The notes: generated by a model from the sequence alone, not told the origin. Numbered from the stretch's first letter, positions 44,775 through 53,194 are shown. The stretch: 64,000 nt of DNA from Halalkalibacter sp. APA_J-10(15) (GCF_023017105.1 NZ_JALKEV010000002.1:1-64000), one strand, 5' to 3'. A program made the numbers and translations.

Positions 44775-45842
44775 TTAAAATGGTAAATACGGACTATGGT
44801 AAATGATATCCAACGTAACAACATGCTCATAAATAAAGTAAATAAAATAGCAAATGACAATACCAAAATAAATAAAACGCTGATCCTTTTCGGCGAATAA
44901 TTTAACTACCCATGAAACAAGGATGAGCTGATACAAACCAAAATAAATTGAAAATCGAGCAAAAATCCAATTCTGTGTCGAAATTAGCATAAACAATAAA
45001 CTAATGAGCGCCATATTAACGATCACATCACTTTTCGGAAACAGTTCTTGTAGTCGTTCACGTCCAATGTACGCTAATAAAATGGGGACAGCTGCAACAA
45101 GAACTCGTAAACTATTCGCTCCTCCTTCTTGGAAATCCTCATACCCACCATATTGCGTATCTTCAATCACACGGAAAAGAATATCCATAAAATGATTAAA
45201 GCCAATGACTAACGCAACGGAGCCGAAGATCAACACAATCGTCATTTTTGACCATGCTGGACTTCGTACAATAAAATAAACGGGTATCATAATAATTGCT
45301 GTTTGATGAAAAGTAGAAGCAACAAGCACAATTGCAAAATATCTCTTCCATGCTCCTTGGATGATAAAGGTTGTCGCAGCAAACAAAATAGCAGCAGCCA
45401 GGTATTGTCTAACCCCGTTCATTGAAACGAGGAAAAAACCTAATGTTATATAGACATACATACTAATTTCAAATAAACGTGAGTAGTGATATAAAGTCAT
45501 TGTAATAAGAACATTCGTCAAAAAAGCTGTAATGAATAAGAGCAACTGTGGATCTCGAGAAATTTGCTGCAATACCATTTGCAATAGGTTAAAACCGAAA
45601 TCACCAGTAAAGTCCATTTCTTCCCATGTGTATTCATTTGTGACATACGAATGAATATAGTAATAGGTATCTCCAATGTTGCTTCTTAAGCCAGCAACGA
45701 GCACAAGTGATGATGCCGCTAATCCAGCAAAGTATTTATTCGGCTTAACTGTTGCAGGTGACAATGAATCATGCCGAGCCAAATAACGTGCCAATAAGGA
45801 GAATACAAATACGAATAACACATTCGCATATAAAACCGTCAC
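44775..45842 (-). CDS. epsG: exopolysaccharide polymerase EpsG-like
   Basis: 355 residues with about ten membrane segments. AGLRSNIGDTYYYIHSYVTN near the N-terminus is the EpsG/Wzy signature (GxRxxxGDTxxY). ASTFHQTAIIMIPVYFIV holds the conserved FHxTA. It would polymerise the repeat units outside the membrane. The start is GTG at 45842 after AAGGAAATGATGAT. The 156 bases between it and epsL hold only a doubtful 21-codon frame. Confidence 0.88.
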   Translation of the reverse strand: MTVLYANVLFVFVFSLLARYLARHDSLSPATVKPNKYFAGLAASSLVLVAGLRSNIGDTYYYIHSYVTNEYTWEEMDFTGDFGFNLLQMVLQQISRDPQLLLFITAFLTNVLITMTLYHYSRLFEISMYVYITLGFFLVSMNGVRQYLAAAILFAATTFIIQGAWKRYFAIVLVASTFHQTAIIMIPVYFIVRSPAWSKMTIVLIFGSVALVIGFNHFMDILFRVIEDTQYGGYEDFQEGGANSLRVLVAAVPILLAYIGRERLQELFPKSDVIVNMALISLLFMLISTQNWIFARFSIYFGLYQLILVSWVVKLFAEKDQRFIYFGIVICYFIYFIYEHVVTLDIIYHSPYLPF

Positions 45843-45866
45843 ATCATCATTTCCTTTCGTGTCTAA

Positions 45867-46763
45867 TTACTTCATTACGGTTTGCCTCCGAGTGAACCGA
45901 ATGTATAAATGAAGCATAAAACCAAATGGTATCGCAAATAACGTCGTCCATTTGCATGGCGATTCAATTAAAAAGCGATGATTTCGAATAAAGAGATTAC
46001 TAGACACATAGTGAATTGCTTCCCTTAAGCATTCATCCCATGTTGGTGCATATTTCATCGCTACTTTCCGAAAAAAAGAAAACCCTCTTGGATTCTTTCG
46101 GTATTGTTGCACCATATTTAAGCTAGAACCATCATTCAAATATTCAACATAACAAACGACTTCATCCATAATGAGTAATGGGCAAATTTGGTCAATTAAA
46201 ATATATTTATAACTAAGCGGACAATATGTTTCCCCTTCATAAATTGGATACGGCGGTGTCTTACTCGTAAATTCTGTACGGTAAATAAGCTTCTTATCAC
46301 CTTTCACGTTGTACCTCATGTATAAATCGGATAGCGTTGCTGCTTTCATTGAGTGAGGGAGAGCTGTGCCAACAATTTCTCCTGATGGATAAGCATCTAA
46401 TGCAACGATTCCTGCATAATGTCCATGTCCGAATTGTCTCCAAAATGAAGTGATTTTTTCTACAGCATCATCAGCAAAATAGTCATCAGAATCTAAACAA
46501 ACATTTAACTCCGTTTGAATAAGCTTATATGCTGTATTATGAGCTCCATGCATGCCTTGGTTTTCTTGATAATGATAGCAAATAGTCATGGCTTCTTCCT
46601 GAATCCACTCCCTCACTAACTCAGCTGTTTCATCAGTGGAACCATCATCAATAATCAACCAAACAAACTCACCTGAGGTCTGTCTTTTTAAGCTTTCATA
46701 ACATTCGTGCAGGATATAAGCACGGTTGTATGTTGGAGTAAAAACCGTTAATAAAGCATCCAT
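45867..46763 (-). CDS. family 2 glycosyltransferase
   Basis: 298 residues. LLTVFTPTYNRAYILHECYESLKRQTSGEFVWLIIDDGSTDET and NVCLDSDDYF are the GT-A donor and metal motifs. A basic hydrophobic C-terminus (LFAIPFGFMLHLYIRFTRRQ) suggests membrane contact. Positioned like EpsH or EpsE, but EpsE clutch residues cannot be judged. Confidence 0.86.
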   Translation of the reverse strand: MDALLTVFTPTYNRAYILHECYESLKRQTSGEFVWLIIDDGSTDETAELVREWIQEEAMTICYHYQENQGMHGAHNTAYKLIQTELNVCLDSDDYFADDAVEKITSFWRQFGHGHYAGIVALDAYPSGEIVGTALPHSMKAATLSDLYMRYNVKGDKKLIYRTEFTSKTPPYPIYEGETYCPLSYKYILIDQICPLLIMDEVVCYVEYLNDGSSLNMVQQYRKNPRGFSFFRKVAMKYAPTWDECLREAIHYVSSNLFIRNHRFLIESPCKWTTLFAIPFGFMLHLYIRFTRRQTVMK

Positions 46764-46784
46764 ATGAATCTCCTTCCTTCATTG

Positions 46785-47897
46785 CTACACAGACTGCCGT
46801 TTAGCCTCCGCTAAATAATATCCCGTTAACCAATCAACCATTGAACACGTATCATAATTGTTCTCTCTTAATTGCTCACTCATATCCTTATGACCGCCTG
46901 TTACCGAAAGTACGTATTCGCTCCATTCAGACGGAGAACGAGATAGTGGAAAAAAATCAATTCTATTCGTCACATCTACCTCTTTTGTAATCGCATCAGA
47001 AACGATACAACGCAATCCAGCTGCCTGCGCTTCAATTAACACAACCGGTAATCCCTCAAATAAAGATGGAAACAAAAAGAGGTCAAAAGCTAACATTAGA
47101 TCTGGAATATCTTCTCTGACGCCTAAAAAAAAGACAGCTTCTTCTATTCCAGCTCTCCTTACTTTCTCGATTATATTGCTTTTTTGTGAACCGTCGCCGA
47201 CAAGTACAAGCACTGCATGTTGATTGCATCGATATACCTTTTTAAAAATCTCAATTAGAAATTTGTGATTTTTTTGTCTATTAAAACGACCAATATGGCC
47301 AATGACAAATTTTCCTTGAATCCCTAGCTCTTCTCTTTTTTTCTTTCTTTTTATCGGATCATAAGCAAATTTATTTACATCGACAGCATTATGAAGAACC
47401 TTTATATCCTTTGTCGCTATCTCCTTACCGAAAAGCCATTCTCCAGCTCGTTTCGAACAGGCAAAATACGTTGTAGGTTGATTCTTTAACACCCTTCGTG
47501 CATATATTCGAAACGGAAGCTTATAATCAATGGCTAAATCGCTTAAATGGCTATGGGCAATACGGCAAGGTACTCCTGCTTCTTTAGCTATCTTCAAAAT
47601 AAATGCGCTATTCTCATTAATATGTGAATGAACAATAACATATCGATGTTCATGAAAAAATAACTCTAGCATAGTGAAATACGTACGATACTGACCAGGT
47701 CGTATTGGTGGCATTCGATAAATACAGCCACCTAAATCTAGAATTTCTTGATCATAATGACCTTCTTCCTCACGATGAACGATAAAATCGAATTGAATAC
47801 GTTCACGATCAATTCGGCGATAGTAATTCATAAGCATTGTTTCAAGTCCACCGCGATTCATAATCGTAACGACTTGTAGAACTCGTATTGGCTTCAA
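46785..47897 (-). CDS. epsF: family 4 glycosyltransferase (EpsF-like)
   Basis: 370 residues. VLQVVTIMNRGGLETMLMNYYRRIDRERIQFDFIVHREE and PSLFEGLPVVLIEAQAAGLRCIVSDAITKEVDVT match EpsF closely. The start is TTG at 47897 after AAGGAGGGACGAGC. The first 56 bases overlap the end of the upstream GT2 gene. It keeps the operon position of epsF relative to epsG. Confidence 0.88.
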   Translation of the reverse strand: MKPIRVLQVVTIMNRGGLETMLMNYYRRIDRERIQFDFIVHREEEGHYDQEILDLGGCIYRMPPIRPGQYRTYFTMLELFFHEHRYVIVHSHINENSAFILKIAKEAGVPCRIAHSHLSDLAIDYKLPFRIYARRVLKNQPTTYFACSKRAGEWLFGKEIATKDIKVLHNAVDVNKFAYDPIKRKKKREELGIQGKFVIGHIGRFNRQKNHKFLIEIFKKVYRCNQHAVLVLVGDGSQKSNIIEKVRRAGIEEAVFFLGVREDIPDLMLAFDLFLFPSLFEGLPVVLIEAQAAGLRCIVSDAITKEVDVTNRIDFFPLSRSPSEWSEYVLSVTGGHKDMSEQLRENNYDTCSMVDWLTGYYLAEAKRQSV

Positions 47898-48975
47898 GCT
47901 CGTCCCTCCTTCCTTTTCTTTTTCTCATCATTTCAACACCGTGTAACATCATATAGAAAACGGTGCTGAACTTGTATTTCGCACAGAAAAAAAAGGGCTT
48001 CCATATCCATGTAAAATGGCGAAAATTTAACGTTTTCAAGGCTCGTTGCATTTGCTCGTCATGTAATATACGCTTTACTTTTTTTATTCTTTTATAATGC
48101 GAACGATTCTTCGCATAAATTTCATTTAACCCTAGTCCTAATACACTCATACTGATTCGATTTTGCAGTGCGTATCGATAGACGGCCTCCTGCCGACTTC
48201 TATCATTTGCAATACGTTCTATATGTTGAAATAAACACTTCCACTTTATTAATAAATTTGATTTATGAGTAGCTGTAACAGATTTATCATTTCCTCTCCA
48301 ATAATGGTAAAAAGGTTGATTATAGAAAACAAATCTTTTGACGTGAGTAAGAACTTGTATATTAAATAAAGTATCCTCATTCGTTCCAATATCGTTTAAA
48401 TCAACAAAGGTTGCTTGACTTATTCGTAGAGTCTCTTGTCGATAAAGCTTTGACCAAACCGTTCCCCATGCGTCAAGCATTTCAGGTTGTCCTAATTCAT
48501 GACGAATGGGGCCAATCAAGCGTCTTAGTAAATGAGTCTGTACTTGCTTTCCTTCTAAATGAATCATTGACTGATCAGTGAGTAGCTTCTCTTTTGAACC
48601 ACCTAGAAACTCTCGCACATATGAACACATGACAACGTCCGCATCCTTTTCCTCTGCTATTTGAAGTAAACGTTCATACATCGTAAGATCTACCCAATCG
48701 TCTGAATCAACAAAACCTATATATTTTCCTTTCGCCAATAATAAACCTTGATTTCGAGCAATCGAAACCCCTTTATTATTTTGATTAATGACGACAATCC
48801 GCTCATCTTTCTCTGCATAATAATGGATCAGCTCTAAGCTACTATCTGTTGATCCGTCATTGATAAGAATAATCTCAATCTCTTTAATCGTTTGTTTCAG
48901 TAATGATTGTAAGCAACGAGCTAACTCTTTTTCGCGATTATAAATAGGCACGATAATACTGATTTTCGGTTGCAT
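47842..48975 (-). CDS. family 2 glycosyltransferase
   Basis: 377 residues. ISIIVPIYNREKELARCLQSLLKQTIKEIEIILINDGSTDSS and IGFVDSDDWVDLTMYERLL are the donor and DxD motifs. The protein has a long basic C-terminal extension after about residue 300. In position it replaces epsE, but it is about 100 residues longer than EpsE and more like EpsJ, so a flagellar-clutch role is not assumed. ATG follows GGAGGATATAC. It overlaps epsD by 38 bases and epsF by 56. Confidence 0.87.
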   Translation of the reverse strand: MQPKISIIVPIYNREKELARCLQSLLKQTIKEIEIILINDGSTDSSLELIHYYAEKDERIVVINQNNKGVSIARNQGLLLAKGKYIGFVDSDDWVDLTMYERLLQIAEEKDADVVMCSYVREFLGGSKEKLLTDQSMIHLEGKQVQTHLLRRLIGPIRHELGQPEMLDAWGTVWSKLYRQETLRISQATFVDLNDIGTNEDTLFNIQVLTHVKRFVFYNQPFYHYWRGNDKSVTATHKSNLLIKWKCLFQHIERIANDRSRQEAVYRYALQNRISMSVLGLGLNEIYAKNRSHYKRIKKVKRILHDEQMQRALKTLNFRHFTWIWKPFFFCAKYKFSTVFYMMLHGVEMMRKRKGRRDELEANTSSTSRYDYESRWT

Positions 48976-50104
48976 GTATATCCTCCATCATAAAATGTAA
49001 GTAAACCCCATCCATTTCTCGCCGCACGTTTTCAAGTGAAAAAGGTTGGACATACTCTAAACTGCGTTCGGAAAATCGTTCTCTTAACTCCACTGAGCCG
49101 TAAAGAGTAACAAGTTTCTTTGCAAACACATCAACTTGTGAAACACCTATTAAAAAACCATTTTCATTCGCAGTTATGAGTTCTCGATGCCCTCTGTTAT
49201 TTGTAGCTATTATAGGCAACCCACAAGCCATCGCTTCTAAAATATTGACCGGAAGCCCTTCACGTAAGCTTGCAGATAAAGCAATATCACATATTGGAAG
49301 TAGTTGATCAATATCATTTCGGAATCCTAAAAAGTCGATTCGATCCTTGACTTTTAGCTGTTCCGCTAACTTTTTACACTTCTCTAACAACGGTCCTTCC
49401 CCAGCAAACAAAAGACGTGCTCCACTAAGCTCGTCTTTCACATGTGCAAATGCTTGAATTAAAAGCTGATGATTCTTATTTCGATTGAATTCAGCTACAT
49501 AAATCATTAAGAATTGCTCTTCAGTATAATGATAGGATAAACGCTTCAACCATTTCTCCTTCTCAGCGAGAGGACGAAATTTCTTCATATTAACACCGAC
49601 TCCACGTACATGCTTTAATGTTCTTGCCTGTGCAAGGTATTTCGATGCAAATTCGTAATCCTCTTGATTAATCGTAATTAAACAATCCGTTTGTGAAGAC
49701 AAAACTCTTTCAATTGGATAGTACAACCAGTTAATTAATGGTGCCCCCTTAAAAAAATGAAAGCCATGAGCGGTATAAAGAACTCTTGCTCCAGATTTCC
49801 GAATCCCCTTTGCTGCTATACGAGAAAGAACCCCACCTAATGGAGTGTGACAATGAATGATTTGATACTGTTCTTGTTCGATAATGTTCTTTAGCTGTTT
49901 ACACGCCCGGAAATTGGATAGACGAAAGGGTGAACGTTGAATCGGGATTGAAAACTTCTTATTCGTATACGGTAAAGTCATTGACCCTGCTGCTGCAACA
50001 TGAACTTCCCATCCTTGGTCTTGAAACCATTTCAAATAAGGCAAATGAAAAGCTTTAAAATGATAATCAACCGTTGCACAAAATAATACTTTTTTGTTAT
50101 TCAA
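48938..50104 (-). CDS. epsD: family 4 glycosyltransferase EpsD
   Basis: 388 residues. VLFCATVDYHFKAFHLPYLKWFQDQGWEVHVAA, IIHCHTPLGGVLSRIAA and ARVLYTAHGFHFFKGAPLINWL follow B. subtilis EpsD almost word for word, and ASLREGLPVNILEAMACGLPIIATNNRGHRELI is the donor site. The start is TTG at 50104 after AGAGGTGAATTGGT. In B. subtilis epsC lies before epsD; here the EAR-like region and a hairpin take that place. Confidence 0.93.
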   Translation of the reverse strand: MNNKKVLFCATVDYHFKAFHLPYLKWFQDQGWEVHVAAAGSMTLPYTNKKFSIPIQRSPFRLSNFRACKQLKNIIEQEQYQIIHCHTPLGGVLSRIAAKGIRKSGARVLYTAHGFHFFKGAPLINWLYYPIERVLSSQTDCLITINQEDYEFASKYLAQARTLKHVRGVGVNMKKFRPLAEKEKWLKRLSYHYTEEQFLMIYVAEFNRNKNHQLLIQAFAHVKDELSGARLLFAGEGPLLEKCKKLAEQLKVKDRIDFLGFRNDIDQLLPICDIALSASLREGLPVNILEAMACGLPIIATNNRGHRELITANENGFLIGVSQVDVFAKKLVTLYGSVELRERFSERSLEYVQPFSLENVRREMDGVYLHFMMEDIHATENQYYRAYL

Positions 50105-50142
50105 ACCAATTCACCTCTTTCGATTACTTTTCCATTTAGTTC

Positions 50143-50197
50143 ACCTTCTCTTTTCAGTAATGACTTTTTATGTAAGTCCTTACTGAAAAGAGAAGGT
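50143..50197. other. 23-bp hairpin upstream of epsD
   Basis: The arms ACCTTCTCTTTTCAGTAA plus GACTT pair with AAGTC plus TTACTGAAAAGAGAAGGT, with one mismatch and a seven-base loop. The T-run is on the plus-strand side only (TTTTAAC), so in the operon direction it is not a classical terminator. Confidence 0.75.
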
Positions 50198-50210
50198 TTT
50201 AACATTGTAT

Positions 50211-50335
50211 AGGGCATTGAACCCTCCCTCACACCACACCACTGATGACAAGCATCTAAGGTTTCCACCCACAGCATAGTCGAGTATCTCCATTTGATAG
50301 AGGTTAGGAGATATCACCTGTCAAACAACGTGCAA
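50211..50335 (-). ncRNA. EAR-like (eps-associated) antitermination RNA region
   Basis: This 333-base gap after epsB is where the EAR RNA lies in B. subtilis, between epsB and the third eps gene; EAR allows RNA polymerase to pass terminators through the long operon. The sequence has nested stems, including TATCTCC/GGAGATA and GGGTTCAATGCCC, and few runs of T. The call rests on position and structure; I could not align it base by base to EAR. Confidence 0.5.
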
Positions 50336-50395
50336 TGACATTTTATATGAAAGTAGATAAATCATACTGTTAATACTATAATGATGAATATTTTC

Positions 50396-50411
50396 GTTCT
50401 TTATAAAGAAC
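50396..50411. promoter_or_regulatory. SinR-like box after epsB
   Basis: Perfect 16-bp palindrome GTTCTTTATAAAGAAC, 25 bases past the epsB stop and ahead of the EAR-like region. It could be an internal control site or a roadblock. Confidence 0.7.
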
Positions 50412-50436
50412 AAACAAACCAAAAAACATCGTTTTA

Positions 50437-51090
50437 TTAAGACGCTGTAGAATTTTTCCCATTTAAGATCGCCCCTAATATGTTGGCTTTGACGATGGAT
50501 AATGTTTTCTTAGCTTCAACAGCAGCACTATCTTCTGTATGATTATTTTTTAAAACAAGAATAACTCCATCGCATTTCATTGCTAACATTTTTGTATCGG
50601 GGGTCTCAAGCACTGGTGGACCATCCACGATGACAAAGTCATAAAGCTTGTAAACTTGTTCCATAAAACGATCCATCTCTACTGACCTAAATAATTCTTC
50701 TGTATTATAAGGAATCGCACCAGCAGTAATGACATGTAATCCCTCGATGCTTGTACGGTTAGTCGTTTCCTCCACTTTTCGTTGACCAGTTAAGATGTGG
50801 CTTAAGCCTACACAATTTTTAAATTGAAAAAGTAAGTGAACAGTTGGATTTCTCACATGGCCGTCGATTAACAATATTTTTTTTCCTTGTTTTGCAAAAG
50901 AAACAGCTATATTAGCTGCAGTCACAGATTTACCTTCTCCTTTTTGAGGAGAACTAATGACAACAGACCGTGTATTATGCTCAAATGAGGAAAATTCTAT
51001 ATTCGTACGAATCACATCATATTCCTCAGCTATGATAGATTGTGCATGGTGAAAAATTGTTCGTTTCTTTTTCTTTCTGCGAATTCCCAT
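50437..51090 (-). CDS. epsB: BY-kinase-type ATPase EpsB-like
   Basis: 217 residues. Walker A is PQKGEGKSVTAANIA, Walker A' LLIDGHVRNP (the second Asp of the usual DxD is replaced) and Walker B FVIVDGPPV. The C-terminus, AILNGKNSTAS, has no tyrosine cluster, which bacterial tyrosine kinases normally phosphorylate on themselves. It may therefore be a regulator of EpsA rather than a self-phosphorylating kinase. ATG follows AAAGGATGAACAGAG, six bases after epsA. Confidence 0.9.
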   Translation of the reverse strand: MGIRRKKKKRTIFHHAQSIIAEEYDVIRTNIEFSSFEHNTRSVVISSPQKGEGKSVTAANIAVSFAKQGKKILLIDGHVRNPTVHLLFQFKNCVGLSHILTGQRKVEETTNRTSIEGLHVITAGAIPYNTEELFRSVEMDRFMEQVYKLYDFVIVDGPPVLETPDTKMLAMKCDGVILVLKNNHTEDSAAVEAKKTLSIVKANILGAILNGKNSTAS

Positions 51091-51096
51091 CTCTGT

Positions 51097-51798
51097 TCAT
51101 CCTTTCAAAACAAAGGTTTCTTTTTTCCTTCTGGACTTTCGTTTCATTAATTTTCGTTTATTCATCTTTGAAACTGTTCCAAATACCGGAACACCTAATA
51201 ATTGTTCAACTTCCTTCTCAGTACGCACTTTATTATCTAAGCTTTCCATTAGAAATGCTAATCCAACACCAAGTACGAGTCCAGCTATCAATCCTATACT
51301 CGTCAAATTATTGTTAGGGGGATTGATTGGCTGAGGATAAGAATCGAGTACGGCCTCAGATAATAAATCAATGTCGTTAAAATCTAAAATATTTGCTACT
51401 TCACGTTGATAAACTTCTGTTAATGTATTAACAATTTCAACTGCACTTGCAGGATCAGAGTGAACAACCGAAACCTTTACAATACGAGAATCGTCAATAC
51501 TCTGTGCGGTTATTTGACTACTTAACCACTCGGTTGTATATGGTAGCTGCAATTCATCTATTACAGCTTCTAAAACTGGTGGTTCTCTTAAAACAGCTAG
51601 TAATGTAATTCGGAAATCAGAATCTTCATGAATAATCATTCGAGCAGATGCTTCATAGACTGGAACTGGCTTAACCAAATGATGATACAAAGTACCAATT
51701 GTCGTTGTCATTACCGTGAATAGAACAATCACCCACAACCTTTTTTTTAATACTCCAACCATTCTCTTCAATTCAATTTCTCTGCTTTCCTTTTCCAA
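51097..51798 (-). CDS. epsA: polysaccharide co-polymerase EpsA-like (Wzz domain)
   Basis: 233 residues. Two membrane segments (about 20-42 and 172-192) flank an extracellular Wzz domain, and the second is preceded by the Pro-rich PQPINPPNNN. A basic cytoplasmic tail (KRKLMKRKSRRKK) probably contacts EpsB. TTG at 51798 is taken because AGGTGA lies about six bases ahead; a GTG at 51807 has no site. First gene of the eps operon. Confidence 0.9.
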   Translation of the reverse strand: MEKESREIELKRMVGVLKKRLWVIVLFTVMTTTIGTLYHHLVKPVPVYEASARMIIHEDSDFRITLLAVLREPPVLEAVIDELQLPYTTEWLSSQITAQSIDDSRIVKVSVVHSDPASAVEIVNTLTEVYQREVANILDFNDIDLLSEAVLDSYPQPINPPNNNLTSIGLIAGLVLGVGLAFLMESLDNKVRTEKEVEQLLGVPVFGTVSKMNKRKLMKRKSRRKKETFVLKG

Positions 51799-51824
51799 GT
51801 AGCTCACCTACTATATATGTATTC

Positions 51825-51840
51825 ATTCTTTATTAAGAAC
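51825..51840. promoter_or_regulatory. SinR-like box in the eps leader
   Basis: ATTCTTTATTAAGAAC, two changes from the perfect palindrome. It lies 27 bases before the epsA start. Confidence 0.55.
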
Positions 51841-51914
51841 AAATTACGAATAAAAAAACCTTTGATCAAGTTCACACTATATTAGTAAACATCTCTTAAT
51901 AATCGATTAGTTTT

Positions 51915-51943
51915 ATTTTAGTTCTTTATAAAGAACATGTCAA
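51915..51943 (-). promoter_or_regulatory. eps promoter with SinR-like box in the spacer
   Basis: TTGACA (51938-51943) and TAAAAT (51915-51920) are 17 bases apart on the minus strand. The perfect palindrome GTTCTTTATAAAGAAC (51921-51936) fills the spacer. Binding there would exclude sigma A polymerase. Confidence 0.85.
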
Positions 51944-52066
51944 CAATTAAAATTAATTTTTCTAAATCTGGTTTTAAAGTACTAAGAAATAGGACATTTC
52001 TCCTTATTCAAATTTCAATCATATAGTCCATACCATTCATTATTAAGAATTAATATCAAAATATTG

Positions 52067-52111
52067 TTTACTATAACGAACATTAGATGTAGAATGTTCT
52101 TTAAAGAGAAC
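52067..52111 (+). promoter_or_regulatory. Promoter and SinR-like box of the divergent operon
   Basis: TTTACT (52067-52072) and TAGAAT (52090-52095) are 17 bases apart. The palindrome GTTCTTTAAAGAGAAC (52096-52111) follows the -10 at once and has two exact GTTCTYT half-sites. Confidence 0.75.
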
Positions 52112-52131
52112 GATAAAGAAAGGTGGATTGC

Positions 52132-52530
52132 ATGCACATAGCTGATTTTTATGAAGATCCGTTATACGGGCAATTAAACATTCATCAAGTGAACGAGCAA
52201 CTTATTGAATCCAACAAATCGAATGTACAAGTATTAACATTTTCTAGTAACTCCTTGATTTTTGCCAGCGATTTAAAATTTCCCATTACTGAATCAGTCG
52301 TTTATCGTATTTGTCTACAAATCAATCAAGCAAAGCTTGAATTATTTGGTTACATCACAGCTATTATTCAGTCAGATTATGGTTCTTCACATTTATATGA
52401 ATACACGTATATCGTAAATAAATCAAAGCACTCAAGCAATAGTCATTTACTAGCCTACCGTCAAATGTACTTAGAAAAATATCAATTAAGTCTAGAAATG
52501 AATCATACTGTAAAGGAGTTAGACACATGA
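52132..52530 (+). CDS. PilZ-like small protein
   Basis: 132 residues. VLTFSSNSLIFASDLKFPITESVVYRICLQI...KLELFGYITAIIQSDYGSSHLYEYTYIV has the strand order of a PilZ beta barrel. It lacks the RxxxR and D/NxSxxG residues that bind c-di-GMP, so it would be a non-binding or altered PilZ domain. The ATG at 52132 is chosen (AAAGGTGG five bases ahead) over an in-frame GTG at 52123. It is divergent from eps and its stop overlaps the start of a SinR-type gene by four bases. Confidence 0.6.
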   Translation: MHIADFYEDPLYGQLNIHQVNEQLIESNKSNVQVLTFSSNSLIFASDLKFPITESVVYRICLQINQAKLELFGYITAIIQSDYGSSHLYEYTYIVNKSKHSSNSHLLAYRQMYLEKYQLSLEMNHTVKELDT

Positions 52531-52757
52531 ATGGGGGGAATATAAGAGACCTTCGTAAAAGTAAAGGAATGTCATTAAATGAGTTAGCTGATGTATCAGG
52601 AGTATCAAAATCATATATTAGCTATATTGAACGTGGACTACAAAGAAATCCGAGTATCATTGTCCTAAAGAAAATTTCAGATGCGCTTGATGTCGAGTTT
52701 ATGACATTAATTGAAAAAATGAATCAAACAGAAGAGAATAAGCACAGCGGCTCATAA
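52527..52757 (+). CDS. SinR-type DNA-binding domain protein without SinI-binding domain
   Basis: 76 residues, one XRE helix-turn-helix: IRDLRKSKGMSLNELADVSGVSKSYISYIERGLQRNPSI. The recognition segment SKSYISYIER closely resembles AKSYLSSIER of SinR. The SinR tetramer/SinI-binding tail (WxxLVRxAM...FREFL) is missing; the last 20 residues are only a polar tail. It may compete with SinR at the boxes or heterodimerise. It is coupled to the PilZ-like gene by an ATGA overlap. Confidence 0.85.
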   Translation: MNGGNIRDLRKSKGMSLNELADVSGVSKSYISYIERGLQRNPSIIVLKKISDALDVEFMTLIEKMNQTEENKHSGS

Positions 52758-52826
52758 ATATTTAGGTGCAACTCGTATGAAAGGCACAAAAAAATTCGTT
52801 TGTACTTTTTCAATGTCTTCATTAAT

Positions 52827-52856
52827 AAAGGAGGTGTCAATCGTGACACCCCCTTT
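52827..52856. terminator. Hairpin between converging regulators
   Basis: AAAGGAGGTGTCA and TGACACCCCCTTT pair (one mismatch) around a four-base loop. It is shared by the SinR-type gene and sinR; T-runs are short. Confidence 0.6.
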
Positions 52857-52861
52857 AAATG

Positions 52862-53194
52862 TTATGAATCAGTATTGTTTTTTCGCCATTTATTAAATTC
52901 GAGAAACTCACGAAATTGGTCTTTGCTAACGCCCGAATCCATAGCTTCTCGTACAAGACCGATCCATGCATCGTCTAATTGCTCATCTTTACTATCGTTT
53001 CTTTCATTTAGTAACGTTTCAACTGATACACCTAAAACGGTTGAAACCTTCTCCAAGAATTGAATTGATGGGTTTGACTGTATGTTACGTTCTATTGAAC
53101 TTAAGTAAGATTTGGCCACACCTGCTCTTTCCGCTAACTCGGATAGCGATAAATCTTTCTCAAGTCTGTATTTTTTCACTCGCTCTCCTATCAT
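52862..53194 (-). CDS. sinR: biofilm master repressor SinR
   Basis: 110 residues (111 in B. subtilis). The DNA-binding half has SLSELAERAGVAKSYLSSIERNIQSNPSIQFLEKVS and the dimerisation half DDAWIGLVREAMDSGVSKDQFREFLEFNKWRK, both close to B. subtilis SinR. SinR represses eps and tapA operons and is neutralised by SinI. ATG follows GATAAGGTATAGAC. It lies downstream of sinI in the usual order, with its own promoter between. Confidence 0.96.
   Translation of the reverse strand: MIGERVKKYRLEKDLSLSELAERAGVAKSYLSSIERNIQSNPSIQFLEKVSTVLGVSVETLLNERNDSKDEQLDDAWIGLVREAMDSGVSKDQFREFLEFNKWRKNNTDS

Noticed and set aside
47842-48975. EpsE (flagellar clutch) identity
   Set aside because: The protein is about 100 residues longer than EpsE and its N-terminal wording is that of generic GT2 enzymes; only position agrees.
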